Source: Streptomyces sp. NBC_01476
GTDB lineage: Bacteria; Actinomycetota; Actinomycetes; Streptomycetales; Streptomycetaceae
Direction: 5' to 3'
DNA length: 64,000 bases
NCBI RefSeq assembly: GCF_036227265.1
Contig: NZ_CP109446.1
Location: forward strand, 7,767,001 to 7,831,000
Part shown: positions 48,623-59,939 of the stretch, piece by piece
How positions within the stretch are numbered: position 1 is the stretch's first letter
Layout of the letters: every line of letters starts with the position of its first letter
The notes under the pieces: model-generated
The model's input: only the letters and a program-made list of their open reading frames with translations
What the model was told of the DNA's origin: nothing
Databases searched by the model: none
Made by a program: the position numbers and the translations under genes

Positions 48623-49786
48623 GTGACATCAGAACTGTCAGACCGGGCGCCGGCCACCGCCGGGCCCGGTCCCCTGGCAGGCATCCGCGTCGTCGAGCTG
48701 GCCGGGATCGGGCCGGGCCCGTTCGCCGCCATGCTCCTCGCCGACCTCGGCGCCGACGTGGTCCGGGTCGACCGGCCCGGCGGCCCCGGCCTCGGCATCG
48801 ACCCGGCCCGCGACGTCACCAACCGCAACAAGCGCTCGGTCCTGATCGACCTCAAGGCCGCCGACGGCGCGGACACCGTACTCGGCCTGGCCGAACGCGC
48901 CGACATCCTGATCGAGGGTTACCGTCCCGGGGTCGCCGAGCGGCTCGGCGTCGGCCCGGACGCGTGTCTGGCCCGCAACCCCCGGCTGGTCTACGGCCGG
49001 ATCACCGGCTGGGGCCAGGACGGACCGCTCGCGGCCACCGCGGGCCACGACATCGGCTACATCGCGGTCACCGGCGCCCTCGCCCTGAGCGGCAGGCAAG
49101 GGCCGCCGTCCGCCCCCGCCAACCTGCTCGGCGACTACGCCGGCGGCTCCCTCTACCTCGTCACCGGCGTGCTCGCCGCCCTGCACCACGCCCGCGAACA
49201 CCGCAGCGGCCAGGTGGTGGACGCGGCCGTCGTGGACGGCACCGCCCACCTGACCGCGATGATCCACGGCATGCGCGCGGCCGGCGCCTGGCAGGACCGC
49301 CGTGGCGCCAACCTGCTGGACGGCGGCGCGCCCTTCTACGGCGTGTACGAGACCGCGGACGGCGGCCATATGGCGGTCGGCGCCCTGGAACAGCGGTTCT
49401 ACGACGAATTCGCCGCGCTGCTCGGCCTGTCAGGCCCCGAGGCGGCGCTGCGCGCCGACCCGGCCCGCTGGGAGACGCTGCGCACCGCCGTCGCCGCCCG
49501 GTTCCGTACCCGCACCCGTGACGAGTGGACCGGCGTGTTCACCGGCACCGACGCGTGCGTCGCCCCCGTACTCTCGCTCGCGGAGGCACCCGGGCATCCG
49601 CAGCTGTCCGCCCGGGGCACCTTCACCGAGGACGCCGGGACGGTCCAGCCGGCGCCCGCACCCCGCTTCTCCGCCACCCCGGCCGCCCTGCGCCGGCCGC
49701 CCGCGCCACCGGGGGCGCACACCGCGGACGTCGCCGCAGACTGGGACGTACCCGCACTGCTCGGCAGACCCGGACCGCGAGCCTGA
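48623..49786 (+). CDS. CaiB/BaiF CoA transferase (alpha-methylacyl-CoA racemase-like)
   Basis: A 387-residue family III CoA-transferase. It starts LAGIRVVELAGIGPGPFAAMLLADLGADVVRVDRPGG and has LLGDYAGGSLYLVTGVLAAL with the catalytic Asp, then the DGTAHLTAMIHGM and ARWETL patterns. The closeness to alpha-methylacyl-CoA racemase fits a role in branched or sterol-like acyl-CoA breakdown, and the next two genes encode thiolase and FadB. The GTG start has no ribosome site but a promoter 7 bases before it, which suggests leaderless translation. Confidence 0.88.
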   Translation: MTSELSDRAPATAGPGPLAGIRVVELAGIGPGPFAAMLLADLGADVVRVDRPGGPGLGIDPARDVTNRNKRSVLIDLKAADGADTVLGLAERADILIEGYRPGVAERLGVGPDACLARNPRLVYGRITGWGQDGPLAATAGHDIGYIAVTGALALSGRQGPPSAPANLLGDYAGGSLYLVTGVLAALHHAREHRSGQVVDAAVVDGTAHLTAMIHGMRAAGAWQDRRGANLLDGGAPFYGVYETADGGHMAVGALEQRFYDEFAALLGLSGPEAALRADPARWETLRTAVAARFRTRTRDEWTGVFTGTDACVAPVLSLAEAPGHPQLSARGTFTEDAGTVQPAPAPRFSATPAALRRPPAPPGAHTADVAADWDVPALLGRPGPRA

Positions 49787-49812
49787 CCGCCCCCTCACCG
49801 AAAGGCACGACG

Positions 49813-51027
49813 TTGAGCACCGACGCCTACGTCTACGACGCCGTACGCACCCCGCGCGGGCGCGGAAAGGCGAACGGATCCCTGCACGGCACCAAGCCGA
49901 TCGACCTCGTGGTCGGCCTCATCCACGAACTGCGGCGCCGCTTCCCCGGCCTCGACCCGGCGGCCATCGACGACATCGTGCTCGGCGTGGTCAGCCCGAT
50001 CGGCGACCAGGGCTCCGACATCGCCCGGATCGCGGCCATCGCCGCCGGACTGCCCGACTCGGTGGCCGGCGTCCAGGAGAACCGCTTCTGCGCCTCCGGC
50101 CTGGAAGCGGTCAACCTGGCCGCCGCCAAGATCCGCTCCGGCTGGGAGGACCTCATCCTGGCCGGCGGCGTCGAGTCCATGTCCCGGGTCGCCATGGGCT
50201 CCGACGGCGGGGCCTGGGCGATGGACCCCATGACCTCCTTCAGCACCGGCTTCGTCCCGCAGGGCATCGGCGCCGACCTGATCGCCACCCTCGGCGGCTG
50301 GACCCGCCACGACGTGGACTCCTACGCCGCGCTCTCCCAGGAACGCGCCGCCGAGGCATGGAAGGACGGCCGCTTCGCCCGCTCCGTCGTCCCGGTCCTG
50401 GACGCCAACGGACTGACCGTCCTCGACCACGACGAGCACCTCCGCCCCGGCACCACCCCCGAGACGCTGGCCGCCCTCAAGCCGTCCTTCGCGGCGATCG
50501 GCGACGCCGGCGGCTTCGACGCGGTCGCCCTGCAGAAGTACCACTGGGTGGAGAAGATCGACCACGTCCACCACGCGGGCAACTCCTCCGGCATCGTGGA
50601 CGGCGCCGCGCTGGTGGCCGTCGGCAGCAAGGAGATCGGCGAACGCTACGGGCTGACCCCCAGGGCCCGGATCGTCTCCGCCGCCGTCTCCGGCTCCGAG
50701 CCGACCATCATGCTCACCGGCCCCGCCCCCGCCTCCCGCAAGGCCCTGGCCAAGGCCGGACTGACCATCGGTGACATCGACCTGATCGAGATGAACGAAG
50801 CCTTCGCCGCCGTGGTGCTGCGCTTCGCCTCCGACATGGGGGTCGGCATCGACAAGGTCAACGTCAACGGCGGCGCCATCGCACTGGGCCACCCGCTCGG
50901 CGCGACCGGCGCGATGCTCCTCGGCACCCTCATCGACGAACTCGAACGCCGCGACCTGCGGTACGGACTCGCCACCCTCTGCGTCGGCGGCGGCATGGGC
51001 GTCGCCACCGTCGTCGAACGCATCTGA
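49813..51027 (+). CDS. fadA: Acetyl-CoA acyltransferase (thiolase)
   Basis: A 404-residue thiolase that splits 3-ketoacyl-CoA in beta-oxidation. The reactive Cys lies in QENRFCASGLEAVNLAA; NEAFAAVVLRF, NGGAIALGHPLGATGA and CVGGGMGVA are the other active-site motifs. The start is a TTG 26 bases after the CoA transferase stop, with AAAGG before it. FadB follows with 21 bases between, so the three genes form an operon. Confidence 0.92.
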   Translation: MSTDAYVYDAVRTPRGRGKANGSLHGTKPIDLVVGLIHELRRRFPGLDPAAIDDIVLGVVSPIGDQGSDIARIAAIAAGLPDSVAGVQENRFCASGLEAVNLAAAKIRSGWEDLILAGGVESMSRVAMGSDGGAWAMDPMTSFSTGFVPQGIGADLIATLGGWTRHDVDSYAALSQERAAEAWKDGRFARSVVPVLDANGLTVLDHDEHLRPGTTPETLAALKPSFAAIGDAGGFDAVALQKYHWVEKIDHVHHAGNSSGIVDGAALVAVGSKEIGERYGLTPRARIVSAAVSGSEPTIMLTGPAPASRKALAKAGLTIGDIDLIEMNEAFAAVVLRFASDMGVGIDKVNVNGGAIALGHPLGATGAMLLGTLIDELERRDLRYGLATLCVGGGMGVATVVERI

Positions 51028-51048
51028 CCCCCTTACGGAGCCCCTGAC

Positions 51049-53247
51049 ATGAGCGAGTCCACCACCATCGGCTGGGAGCAGGACACCGACGGCATCGTCA
51101 CCCTCGTCCTGGACGACCCCGGCCAGTCGGCCAACACCATGAACGCGGCCTTCGCCGATTCCCTGGACGCGGTCCTCGACCGCCTGGAGACCGAGATCGC
51201 CTCGGTGCGCGGAGTGATCATCACCTCCGCCAAGAAGACCTTCTTCGCCGGCGGCGACCTGCGCGACCTGATCCGCGCCACGCCCGACACCGCGGAACAG
51301 GTCTTCGCCGGCTCGATGCGCATCAAGCGCTGCCTGCGCCGCCTGGAGACCCTCGGCAAGCCGGTGGTCGCCGCCATCAACGGCGCGGCCCTCGGCGGCG
51401 GTTACGAGATCGCGCTCGCCTGCCACCACCGCATCGCCCTCGACGCGCCCGGCACCAAGGTCGGCTGCCCCGAGGTCACCCTCGGCCTGCTGCCCGGCGG
51501 AGGCGGCGTGGTCCGTACCGTACGGCTGCTCGGCATCGCCGACGCACTGCTCAAGGTGCTGCTCCAGGGCCGCCAGTACGCCCCGCGGCGCGCCCAGGAA
51601 GCCGGCCTCGTCCACGAGGTCGCCGCCGACCGCGAGGACCTGCTCGCCCGCGCCCGCGCCTTCATCCACGCCAACCCCGAAGCCCGCCAGCCGTGGGACG
51701 CCCCCGGTTACAAGATCCCCGGCGGCACCCCCAAGAGCCCGGCCTTCGCCGCGAATCTGCCCGCCTTCCCGGCGAACCTGAGCAAGCAGCTGGCCGGCGC
51801 GCCCTACCCGGCGCCCCGCAGCATCCTGGCCGCCGCGGTGGAGAGCTCCCAGGTCGACATCGACACCGCCTTCACCATCGAGGCCCGGTACTTCACCGAG
51901 CTGGCCTGCGGCCCCGTCTCGAAGAACATGATCCAGGCGTTCTTCTTCGACATGCAGGCCGTCAACTCCGGCGCCAGCAGGCCCGAGGGCATCCCGCCCC
52001 GGCAGGTCACCAAGGTCGCGGTGCTCGGCGCCGGCATGATGGGCGCCGGCATCGCCTACTCCTGCGCCCGGGCGGGCATCGACGTGGTGCTCAAGGACGT
52101 CACCCAGGAAGCCGCCGACCACGGCAAGGCGTACTCCGCGGGACTGCTCGACAAGGCGCTCGCCAAGGGCCGCACCACCCCGGAGAAGCGCGACGCGCTG
52201 CTGGCCCGGATCACCCCCACCGACGACCCCACCGCACTGGCCGGCTGCGACGCGGTGATCGAGGCGGTCTTCGAGGACGCGGCCCTGAAGCACAAGGTGT
52301 TCCAGGAGATCGAGGGCATCGTCGCTCCCGACGCGCTGCTGTGCTCCAACACCTCCACCCTGCCCATCGGGCTGCTCGCCGAAGGGGTGCAGCGGCAGGG
52401 GGACTTCATCGGTCTGCACTTCTTCTCGCCGGTCGACAGGATGCCCCTGGTGGAGATCATCCGCGGGGAGCGCACCGGCGACGAGGCGCTGGCCCGCGCC
52501 TTCGACCTGGTCCGGCAGATCCGCAAGACCCCGATCGTGGTCAACGACTCGCGTGGCTTCTTCACCTCCCGGGTCATCGGCCACTTCATCAACGAGGGTG
52601 TCGCCATGGTCGGCGAGGGCATCGCCGCCGCATCGGTCGAACAGGCCGCAGCCCAGGCCGGCTACCCCGCCAAGGTGCTCGCGCTGCTGGACGAGCTGAC
52701 CCTCACGCTGCCCCGCAAGATCCGCCGCGAGGCGCGCGAAGCGGTCGAAGCCGCGGGCGGCGTCTGGCGGGAACACCCCGCCGAGCGGGTCATCGACCGG
52801 ATGGTGGACGACTTCGGCCGCACCGGCCGCAGCGGCGGGGCCGGCTTCTACGACTACCAGGACGGCCGCAGGACGGGCCTGTGGCCCGGTCTCGCCGAGC
52901 ACTTCGGGACGCCCGCCACCGCCGGGGACCGGACCGGCACCCCGGCGGCGCGGATCCCGTTCCGCGACATGCAGGAGCGGATGCTCTTCGCCGAATCGCT
53001 GGACACCGTACGGCTGCTGGAGGAGGGCGTGCTCACCTCGGTCGCCGACGCCAACATCGGCTCGGTACTCGGCATCGGCTTCCCGGCCTGGACCGGCGGG
53101 GTGCTGCAGTACATCAACGGCTACCAGGGCGGAGTGGCCGGATTCACCGCCCGCGCCCGGGAACTGGCCGCTGCCTACGGCGAGCGGTTCACCCCGCCGG
53201 CGCTGCTGGTGGCCAAGGCCGAGGCCGGCGAGCGGTTCACGGACTGA
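51049..53247 (+). CDS. fadB: Fatty-acid oxidation multifunctional enzyme (enoyl-CoA hydratase / 3-hydroxyacyl-CoA dehydrogenase)
   Basis: A 732-residue enzyme. The N-terminal hydratase part has TFFAGGDLRDLI and NGAALGGGYEIALACHHRIA; the NAD site VLGAGMMGAGIAYSCARAG starts near residue 325, followed by the HAD catalytic HFFSPVDRMPLVEIIRGE and the C-terminal helical domains. It performs two steps of beta-oxidation. It overlaps no gene but is tightly linked to the thiolase. The transcript ends at a hairpin at 53260-53325. Confidence 0.93.
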   Translation: MSESTTIGWEQDTDGIVTLVLDDPGQSANTMNAAFADSLDAVLDRLETEIASVRGVIITSAKKTFFAGGDLRDLIRATPDTAEQVFAGSMRIKRCLRRLETLGKPVVAAINGAALGGGYEIALACHHRIALDAPGTKVGCPEVTLGLLPGGGGVVRTVRLLGIADALLKVLLQGRQYAPRRAQEAGLVHEVAADREDLLARARAFIHANPEARQPWDAPGYKIPGGTPKSPAFAANLPAFPANLSKQLAGAPYPAPRSILAAAVESSQVDIDTAFTIEARYFTELACGPVSKNMIQAFFFDMQAVNSGASRPEGIPPRQVTKVAVLGAGMMGAGIAYSCARAGIDVVLKDVTQEAADHGKAYSAGLLDKALAKGRTTPEKRDALLARITPTDDPTALAGCDAVIEAVFEDAALKHKVFQEIEGIVAPDALLCSNTSTLPIGLLAEGVQRQGDFIGLHFFSPVDRMPLVEIIRGERTGDEALARAFDLVRQIRKTPIVVNDSRGFFTSRVIGHFINEGVAMVGEGIAAASVEQAAAQAGYPAKVLALLDELTLTLPRKIRREAREAVEAAGGVWREHPAERVIDRMVDDFGRTGRSGGAGFYDYQDGRRTGLWPGLAEHFGTPATAGDRTGTPAARIPFRDMQERMLFAESLDTVRLLEEGVLTSVADANIGSVLGIGFPAWTGGVLQYINGYQGGVAGFTARARELAAAYGERFTPPALLVAKAEAGERFTD

Positions 53248-53259
53248 AGCCGGCGCCGG

Positions 53260-53325
53260 GCCGTGTCCGACACCTCCCGCCTGCCCCGCCCCGCGGGCGG
53301 AACGGCGCCATCCGTCGGACACGGC
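53260..53325. terminator. Bidirectional hairpin between fadB and the MerR gene
   Basis: GCCGTGTCCGA (53260-53270) and TCGGACACGGC (53315-53325) pair perfectly across a 44-base loop between two convergent genes. Confidence 0.75.
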
Positions 53326-53336
53326 TCAGCGGCGGT

Positions 53337-54044
53337 TCACCCGTCCGGCCGGGTATCAGGCCAGGCCCGCACCTCCTCCTGGAGCGAGCGCTGAAAGGTC
53401 GTCACCAGCGCCTGCACCACGAGCGGCTGCATCTGCGCGGACAGCGACCGCATCGCCGCCGCCTGCTCCGGCTCTGGCCGCCACACCTCGGCCCGGAAGA
53501 TCCGGCTGATCTCCCGGGCCGCCGCCCGCGCGTGTTCCAGCATCACCTCGCGCGCCGCCAGGATCGCCTCCAGCGGGACCGGCATGTCCAGCAGCCGCAT
53601 CCCCAGGTGCAGAGTGCCAGGGTCCACCCGGAAGGCGTCCGGGTCAGCGGTGCGTTCCAGCACGTTCATCGCCGCCAGCCGCTCCAGATCGGCCTCCGCC
53701 AGCCGGCGGCCGGCCCGGTGCTCCAGCTTCTCCCGGTCGATCTCCTCGACATCCTCGGGCAGCCACGACGCCACCAGGGCGCGGTGGATCGCCAGGTCAT
53801 GGGCGCTGATGCCGGCCGGCAGCTGCCGCAGATAGCGCTCGATCGCGGCCAGCGTCAGCCCCTGGTGCCGCAACTCCTCGATCAGCGCCAGCCGCGACAG
53901 GTGGCCGGGCCCGTACTGCCCCACCCTGCGCGGTCCGATGACCGGCGGCGGCAGCAGGCCGCGTCCGCTGTAGAACCGGACGGTCCGTACGGTCACCCCG
54001 GCGCGGGCGGCCAGTTCGTCGATGGTGAGAGCGCTGTGCGGCAC
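53337..54044 (-). CDS. MerR family transcriptional regulator
   Basis: A 235-residue regulator. The MerR HTH is LTIDELAARAGVTVRTVRFYSGRGLLPPPVIGPRRVGQYGPGHLSRLALIEELRHQGLTLAAIERYLRQLP. The C-terminal helical domain (about 120-235) has no metal-binding Cys cluster, so a small organic ligand is more likely. The start is a GTG. The gene converges with fadB and is divergent from the M1 peptidase gene. It may control either; the sequence does not decide. Confidence 0.88.
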   Translation of the reverse strand: MPHSALTIDELAARAGVTVRTVRFYSGRGLLPPPVIGPRRVGQYGPGHLSRLALIEELRHQGLTLAAIERYLRQLPAGISAHDLAIHRALVASWLPEDVEEIDREKLEHRAGRRLAEADLERLAAMNVLERTADPDAFRVDPGTLHLGMRLLDMPVPLEAILAAREVMLEHARAAAREISRIFRAEVWRPEPEQAAAMRSLSAQMQPLVVQALVTTFQRSLQEEVRAWPDTRPDG

Positions 54045-54130
54045 CGGGACAGTATCGCTGTGCCACCGGACGTGTGAAAGAGCGCCGGGGCCGCCCGTGG
54101 CAGGCGACGCGGCGGCCGTACGCTGGCCGG

Positions 54131-55564
54131 ATGCTCTCTCGTGCGGTACGTGTCCGGTGGCGGGCCGCCGTACCCCTGCTGCTGGCCTGCTGCCTGTCCT
54201 GCACCGGCGGCGGCAGCGGCGAAGGCGTACCGACCCCCCTGCGAGGGGCGCCCGCGGGGGCGCCAGGCGTCGGGGACCCGCTCTTCCCGCAGGCCGGGAA
54301 CGGCGGCTACGACGTCACCCACTACGGACTCGGCCTCTCCTACGACCCCGCGTCCGGGCGCCTCACCGGCACCGCCACCGTCACCGCGACCGCCACCACC
54401 GACCTCGGCCGCTTCGACCTGGACCTGGCCGGACTCACCGTCGGCCGGGTCACCGTCGACGGCAGGCCCGCGACCACCGCCAGGTCCGGCACCGAACTGG
54501 TGGTACGGCCGGCCGCTCGTCTCACCCGCGGCGCCCGCTTCGTGACGACCGTCGCCTACGCGGGCGTCCCCGAACTTCTCACCGACCCGGACGGCTCCCA
54601 CGAGGGCTGGTTCCGTACCGACGACGGGGCGGTGGCGCTCGGTGAGCCGGTCGGCGCCATGACATGGTTCCCCGCGAACAACCACCCCTCGGACAAGGCC
54701 GCCTACGACATCACCGTCTCGGTCCCCGACGGCCTGAACGCGGTCTCGAACGGTGAACTCGCCGGCCGTACCGGCTCCGCCGGCCGCACCGTCTTCCACT
54801 GGCGGACCACCGAGCCGATGGCGACCTACCTCGCCACCGTCGCCATCGGCCACTTCCGGATCACCCGGTCCCGTACGCCCGCCGGTCTGCCCCTCTACGT
54901 CGCGGTCGACCCGCACTCCGACGACCCGCGGAGCGCCGCCGCGCTCCGGCACATCCCGGAGATCCTGGACTGGGAGAGCGGGCTCTTCGGCCGCTACCCC
55001 TTCGCCTCGGGCGGCGCGATCGTCGCCCATCTGCCCAGCGGCCAGGGCGGTTACGCGCTGGAGACCCAGACCAGGCCGGTCTTCCCCGGTGACAGCGGCC
55101 CGCCGGCCGTCGACACCACCACCTTGGTGCATGAGCTCTCCCACCAGTGGTTCGGCGACTCGGCCACGCCCCGCTCCTGGCCGGACATCTGGCTGAACGA
55201 GGGCTTCGCGACCTACACGGAATGGCTCTGGCAGGAGCACGAAGGCGGCAGTTCGGTGGCCCGCAGCGCCGCCGACGCCTTCGCCGACCCCGCCACCTGG
55301 GCCTTCCCGCCCGCCGACCCGACGCCCGCCACCCTCTTCGACCCGCCCGTCTACCAGCGCGGCGCCCTGGTCCTGTACGAACTGCGCCGCACCCTCGGCG
55401 CCACCGCCTTCGCCACCTTGCTGCGCACCTGGCCCGCCGCCCACCGGTACGGCAACGTCTCCACCGCCGACTTCACCGCCTTCTGCGGGCGGCTGACCAC
55501 GAAGGACCTCACACCCCTCTTCGCCACCTGGCTCTACGGCAGGACGAAGCCCGCGCGGCTGTGA
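54131..55564 (+). CDS. M1 family metallopeptidase, lipoprotein
   Basis: A 477-residue aminopeptidase-like protein. The signal ends in a lipobox (LLLACCLSC), so it is probably anchored outside the cell. The zinc site is HELSHQWFGD with His 334, Glu 335 and His 338, and the third ligand Glu 357 in NEGFATY. The exopeptidase-type GAMTWFPANNH motif replaces the usual GAMEN, which also occurs in short actinobacterial M1 members. The long C-terminal domain of full M1 enzymes is missing, as in this group. The ATG at 54131 has no ribosome site and is close to the divergent MerR start. Confidence 0.87.
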   Translation: MLSRAVRVRWRAAVPLLLACCLSCTGGGSGEGVPTPLRGAPAGAPGVGDPLFPQAGNGGYDVTHYGLGLSYDPASGRLTGTATVTATATTDLGRFDLDLAGLTVGRVTVDGRPATTARSGTELVVRPAARLTRGARFVTTVAYAGVPELLTDPDGSHEGWFRTDDGAVALGEPVGAMTWFPANNHPSDKAAYDITVSVPDGLNAVSNGELAGRTGSAGRTVFHWRTTEPMATYLATVAIGHFRITRSRTPAGLPLYVAVDPHSDDPRSAAALRHIPEILDWESGLFGRYPFASGGAIVAHLPSGQGGYALETQTRPVFPGDSGPPAVDTTTLVHELSHQWFGDSATPRSWPDIWLNEGFATYTEWLWQEHEGGSSVARSAADAFADPATWAFPPADPTPATLFDPPVYQRGALVLYELRRTLGATAFATLLRTWPAAHRYGNVSTADFTAFCGRLTTKDLTPLFATWLYGRTKPARL

Positions 55565-55604
55565 CAGCGGGCGTCCCGGCGGGGGTGCGCTGTCCCGTGG
55601 CCGG

Positions 55605-56666
55605 TCACCGCAGCGGCGCACCCACCGCGTTCATGTGGCCCAGCGCCTGGGCGTAGGACGTGAACAGCCCGGTCTCGGTGTACGGCACGCCGAGCCGCTC
55701 GCAGTGCGCGCGGACCAGCGGCTGCGCCCGGCGCAGATGGGGGCGGGGCAGACTCGGCACGAGGTGGTGCTCGATCTGGTAGTTGAGGCCGCCGAGGAAG
55801 AAGTCGGTGAGCGGATTGCCGCGGACATTGCGCGAGGTGAGGACCTGGCGCCGCAGATGCCCCCAGCGGGCGCCTTCCTCCGGCATCGCCATACCCTTGT
55901 GGTTGGGGGCGAAGGAGCAGCCCAGGTGGAGGCCGAGGAGCGCGTGGTGCAGGGCGGCGAAGGTGATCGCCTGCCCGAGCGGCAGCGTGCTGAGCAGCAG
56001 CGCCGTATAGCCCGCCAGGTGGGCGACCAGCAGACCGCCCTCGACCGCCCGCTCCCTCGCCGGGAGCCGCCGCAGGTCCTGGAGGCTCGCCACCTTCAGG
56101 GCCAGGCCCTCCAGCAGGACCATCGGGAAGAACAGCCATGCCTGGTATTTCGTCAGGAACCGTGCGAAGCCCTCCCGTTCGACCGCCTGCGCGCGGGTCC
56201 ACACCAGCGCGCCCACCTCGACATCCGGGTCCTTCCCGACGTGGTTGGGGTTGGCATGGTGACGGTTGTGCTTGTCGGTCCACCAGCCGGCGCCCATGCC
56301 CAGCAGCAGATTGCCGTGGAAGAGCGCCAGCGCCCGGTTGACCGTCCGGCTCGCCGCGATCTGCTGGTGTCCCGCGTCGTGCCCGACGAACCCGCTGCGC
56401 CCGGAGAACACCGCGGCGGGCACCGCGAGCGCCAGCACCCACCACGAGCCGCTGCCGCCGACCAGGGCCACCGCCGTCCACACCGCCGCCAGGGCCAGCA
56501 GATTGGCACCGATCATCAGCGTGTAGTGGCCGGGCCTGCGGCGCAGCAGACCGGCGTCCTTGATCTGCCGCAGCAGCGGCGCGAATTCGCTCCCTCCGCC
56601 CGCCGCGCCGGGATCCCCGTCCGGCGGGGAGGAGGTGACGGCGAGTGTGCTGCTGGCGGCGGGCAT
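55605..56666 (-). CDS. Membrane fatty acid desaturase
   Basis: A 353-residue membrane desaturase with the three His boxes: HDAGHQQ, HNRHHANPN and QIEHHLVPS. Four membrane helices surround them (for example LMIGANLLALAAVWTAVALVG). The QIEHH third box is typical of front-end (delta-5/6-like) and acyl-lipid desaturases. A cytochrome b5 domain is absent, so electrons come from a separate ferredoxin. GAGGAG precedes the ATG at 56666. It converges with the M1 peptidase gene and is divergent from a GNAT gene. Confidence 0.9.
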   Translation of the reverse strand: MPAASSTLAVTSSPPDGDPGAAGGGSEFAPLLRQIKDAGLLRRRPGHYTLMIGANLLALAAVWTAVALVGGSGSWWVLALAVPAAVFSGRSGFVGHDAGHQQIAASRTVNRALALFHGNLLLGMGAGWWTDKHNRHHANPNHVGKDPDVEVGALVWTRAQAVEREGFARFLTKYQAWLFFPMVLLEGLALKVASLQDLRRLPARERAVEGGLLVAHLAGYTALLLSTLPLGQAITFAALHHALLGLHLGCSFAPNHKGMAMPEEGARWGHLRRQVLTSRNVRGNPLTDFFLGGLNYQIEHHLVPSLPRPHLRRAQPLVRAHCERLGVPYTETGLFTSYAQALGHMNAVGAPLR

Positions 56667-56889
56667 GGGCGCTCCTCGGAAGCGGCGGCGGATTGCTCCC
56701 GCGTACGGCTGGGCGCCGGACACGGCATACGGCTCGGATCGCCGCTGGTGACCGCGGCGAACGGCCTTACCGGCCGCCCTTAAGACGCTAGGGACCGGTA
56801 CCGCCCGCGGCCATGGCGCCATCACCCCGCTTCCCGGGGGGCCGGCCCGGCGGAAAACCGGGGGATAACCCCACCCGCCCCCTGCCAGG

Positions 56890-57429
56890 ATGACCCGTGT
56901 GACGACCGACGACGCGATGACCAAGGACCGCGGCGTGGCAGGCTGGACCGTGGCCCGCCATCCGGTGACCGCCCCCGAATCCGACGCCTTGCTGCGCCGC
57001 TACTACACCGAACTGATCGCCCGCTACTACGACCGCCCCACCACCGATGAGGAGGTCACCGCGGTCATGGCGGAGATGCCCAGCGACGATCTGGCGCCGC
57101 CCACCGGCGACTTCCTCGTCGGCCGCCGCGCCGGCGTCCCCGTCGGCTGCATCGGCCTGCGGGTGCTGGACGCGACGACCGTCGAGATGAGCCGGATGTA
57201 CGTCGCCCCCGAGGTGCGCGGCCAGGGCATCGCGGGTCTGCTGATCGCCGCTCTGGAGCGGGTCGCGGTGGACGACTTCGGGGCCGCACTCATCCGGCTC
57301 GACACCCGCAAGGACCTGGTGGAGGCCCGCGGGCTGTACGCCAAGCACGGATACGACGAGATCGCGCCCTACAACGGCAACGCGCTCGCCGACCACTGGT
57401 TCGAGAAGAAGCTGGGCCGACCTGGATAA
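56890..57429 (+). CDS. GNAT family N-acetyltransferase
   Basis: A 179-residue acetyltransferase. The acetyl-CoA loop is VEMSRMYVAPEVRGQGIAGLLIAALERVA, with the LYAKHGYDEIAPYN ending. The substrate is unknown. An ATG at 56890 or a GTG at 56899 could be the start. Tex follows 39 bases later on the same strand. Confidence 0.87.
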   Translation: MTRVTTDDAMTKDRGVAGWTVARHPVTAPESDALLRRYYTELIARYYDRPTTDEEVTAVMAEMPSDDLAPPTGDFLVGRRAGVPVGCIGLRVLDATTVEMSRMYVAPEVRGQGIAGLLIAALERVAVDDFGAALIRLDTRKDLVEARGLYAKHGYDEIAPYNGNALADHWFEKKLGRPG

Positions 57430-57468
57430 TGCGGGCAGGAGTCCAGCGAAGAGAGCGGGTTCAGCATC

Positions 57469-59880
<2,412 letters not shown>

Positions 59881-59904
59881 CCCACGCCACCCCTGGGCCC
59901 TCTG

Positions 59905-59932
59905 TTGACGTGGCCCGGACAGGCGCTAGCCT
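59905..59932 (+). promoter_or_regulatory. Promoter of the Xaa-Pro peptidase gene, probably leaderless
   Basis: TTGACG (59905-59910) and TAGCCT (59927-59932) are 16 bases apart. The GTG start at 59940 lies 7 bases after the -10, which points to leaderless translation, as at 48623. Confidence 0.5.
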
Positions 59933-59939
59933 CCCCGGG

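Noticed and set aside
49795..53322. A 1175-codon open frame on the minus strand
   Set aside because: It lies opposite the thiolase and FadB genes, is Gly/Val/Asp-rich without motifs, and is the usual mirror frame of high-GC coding DNA.
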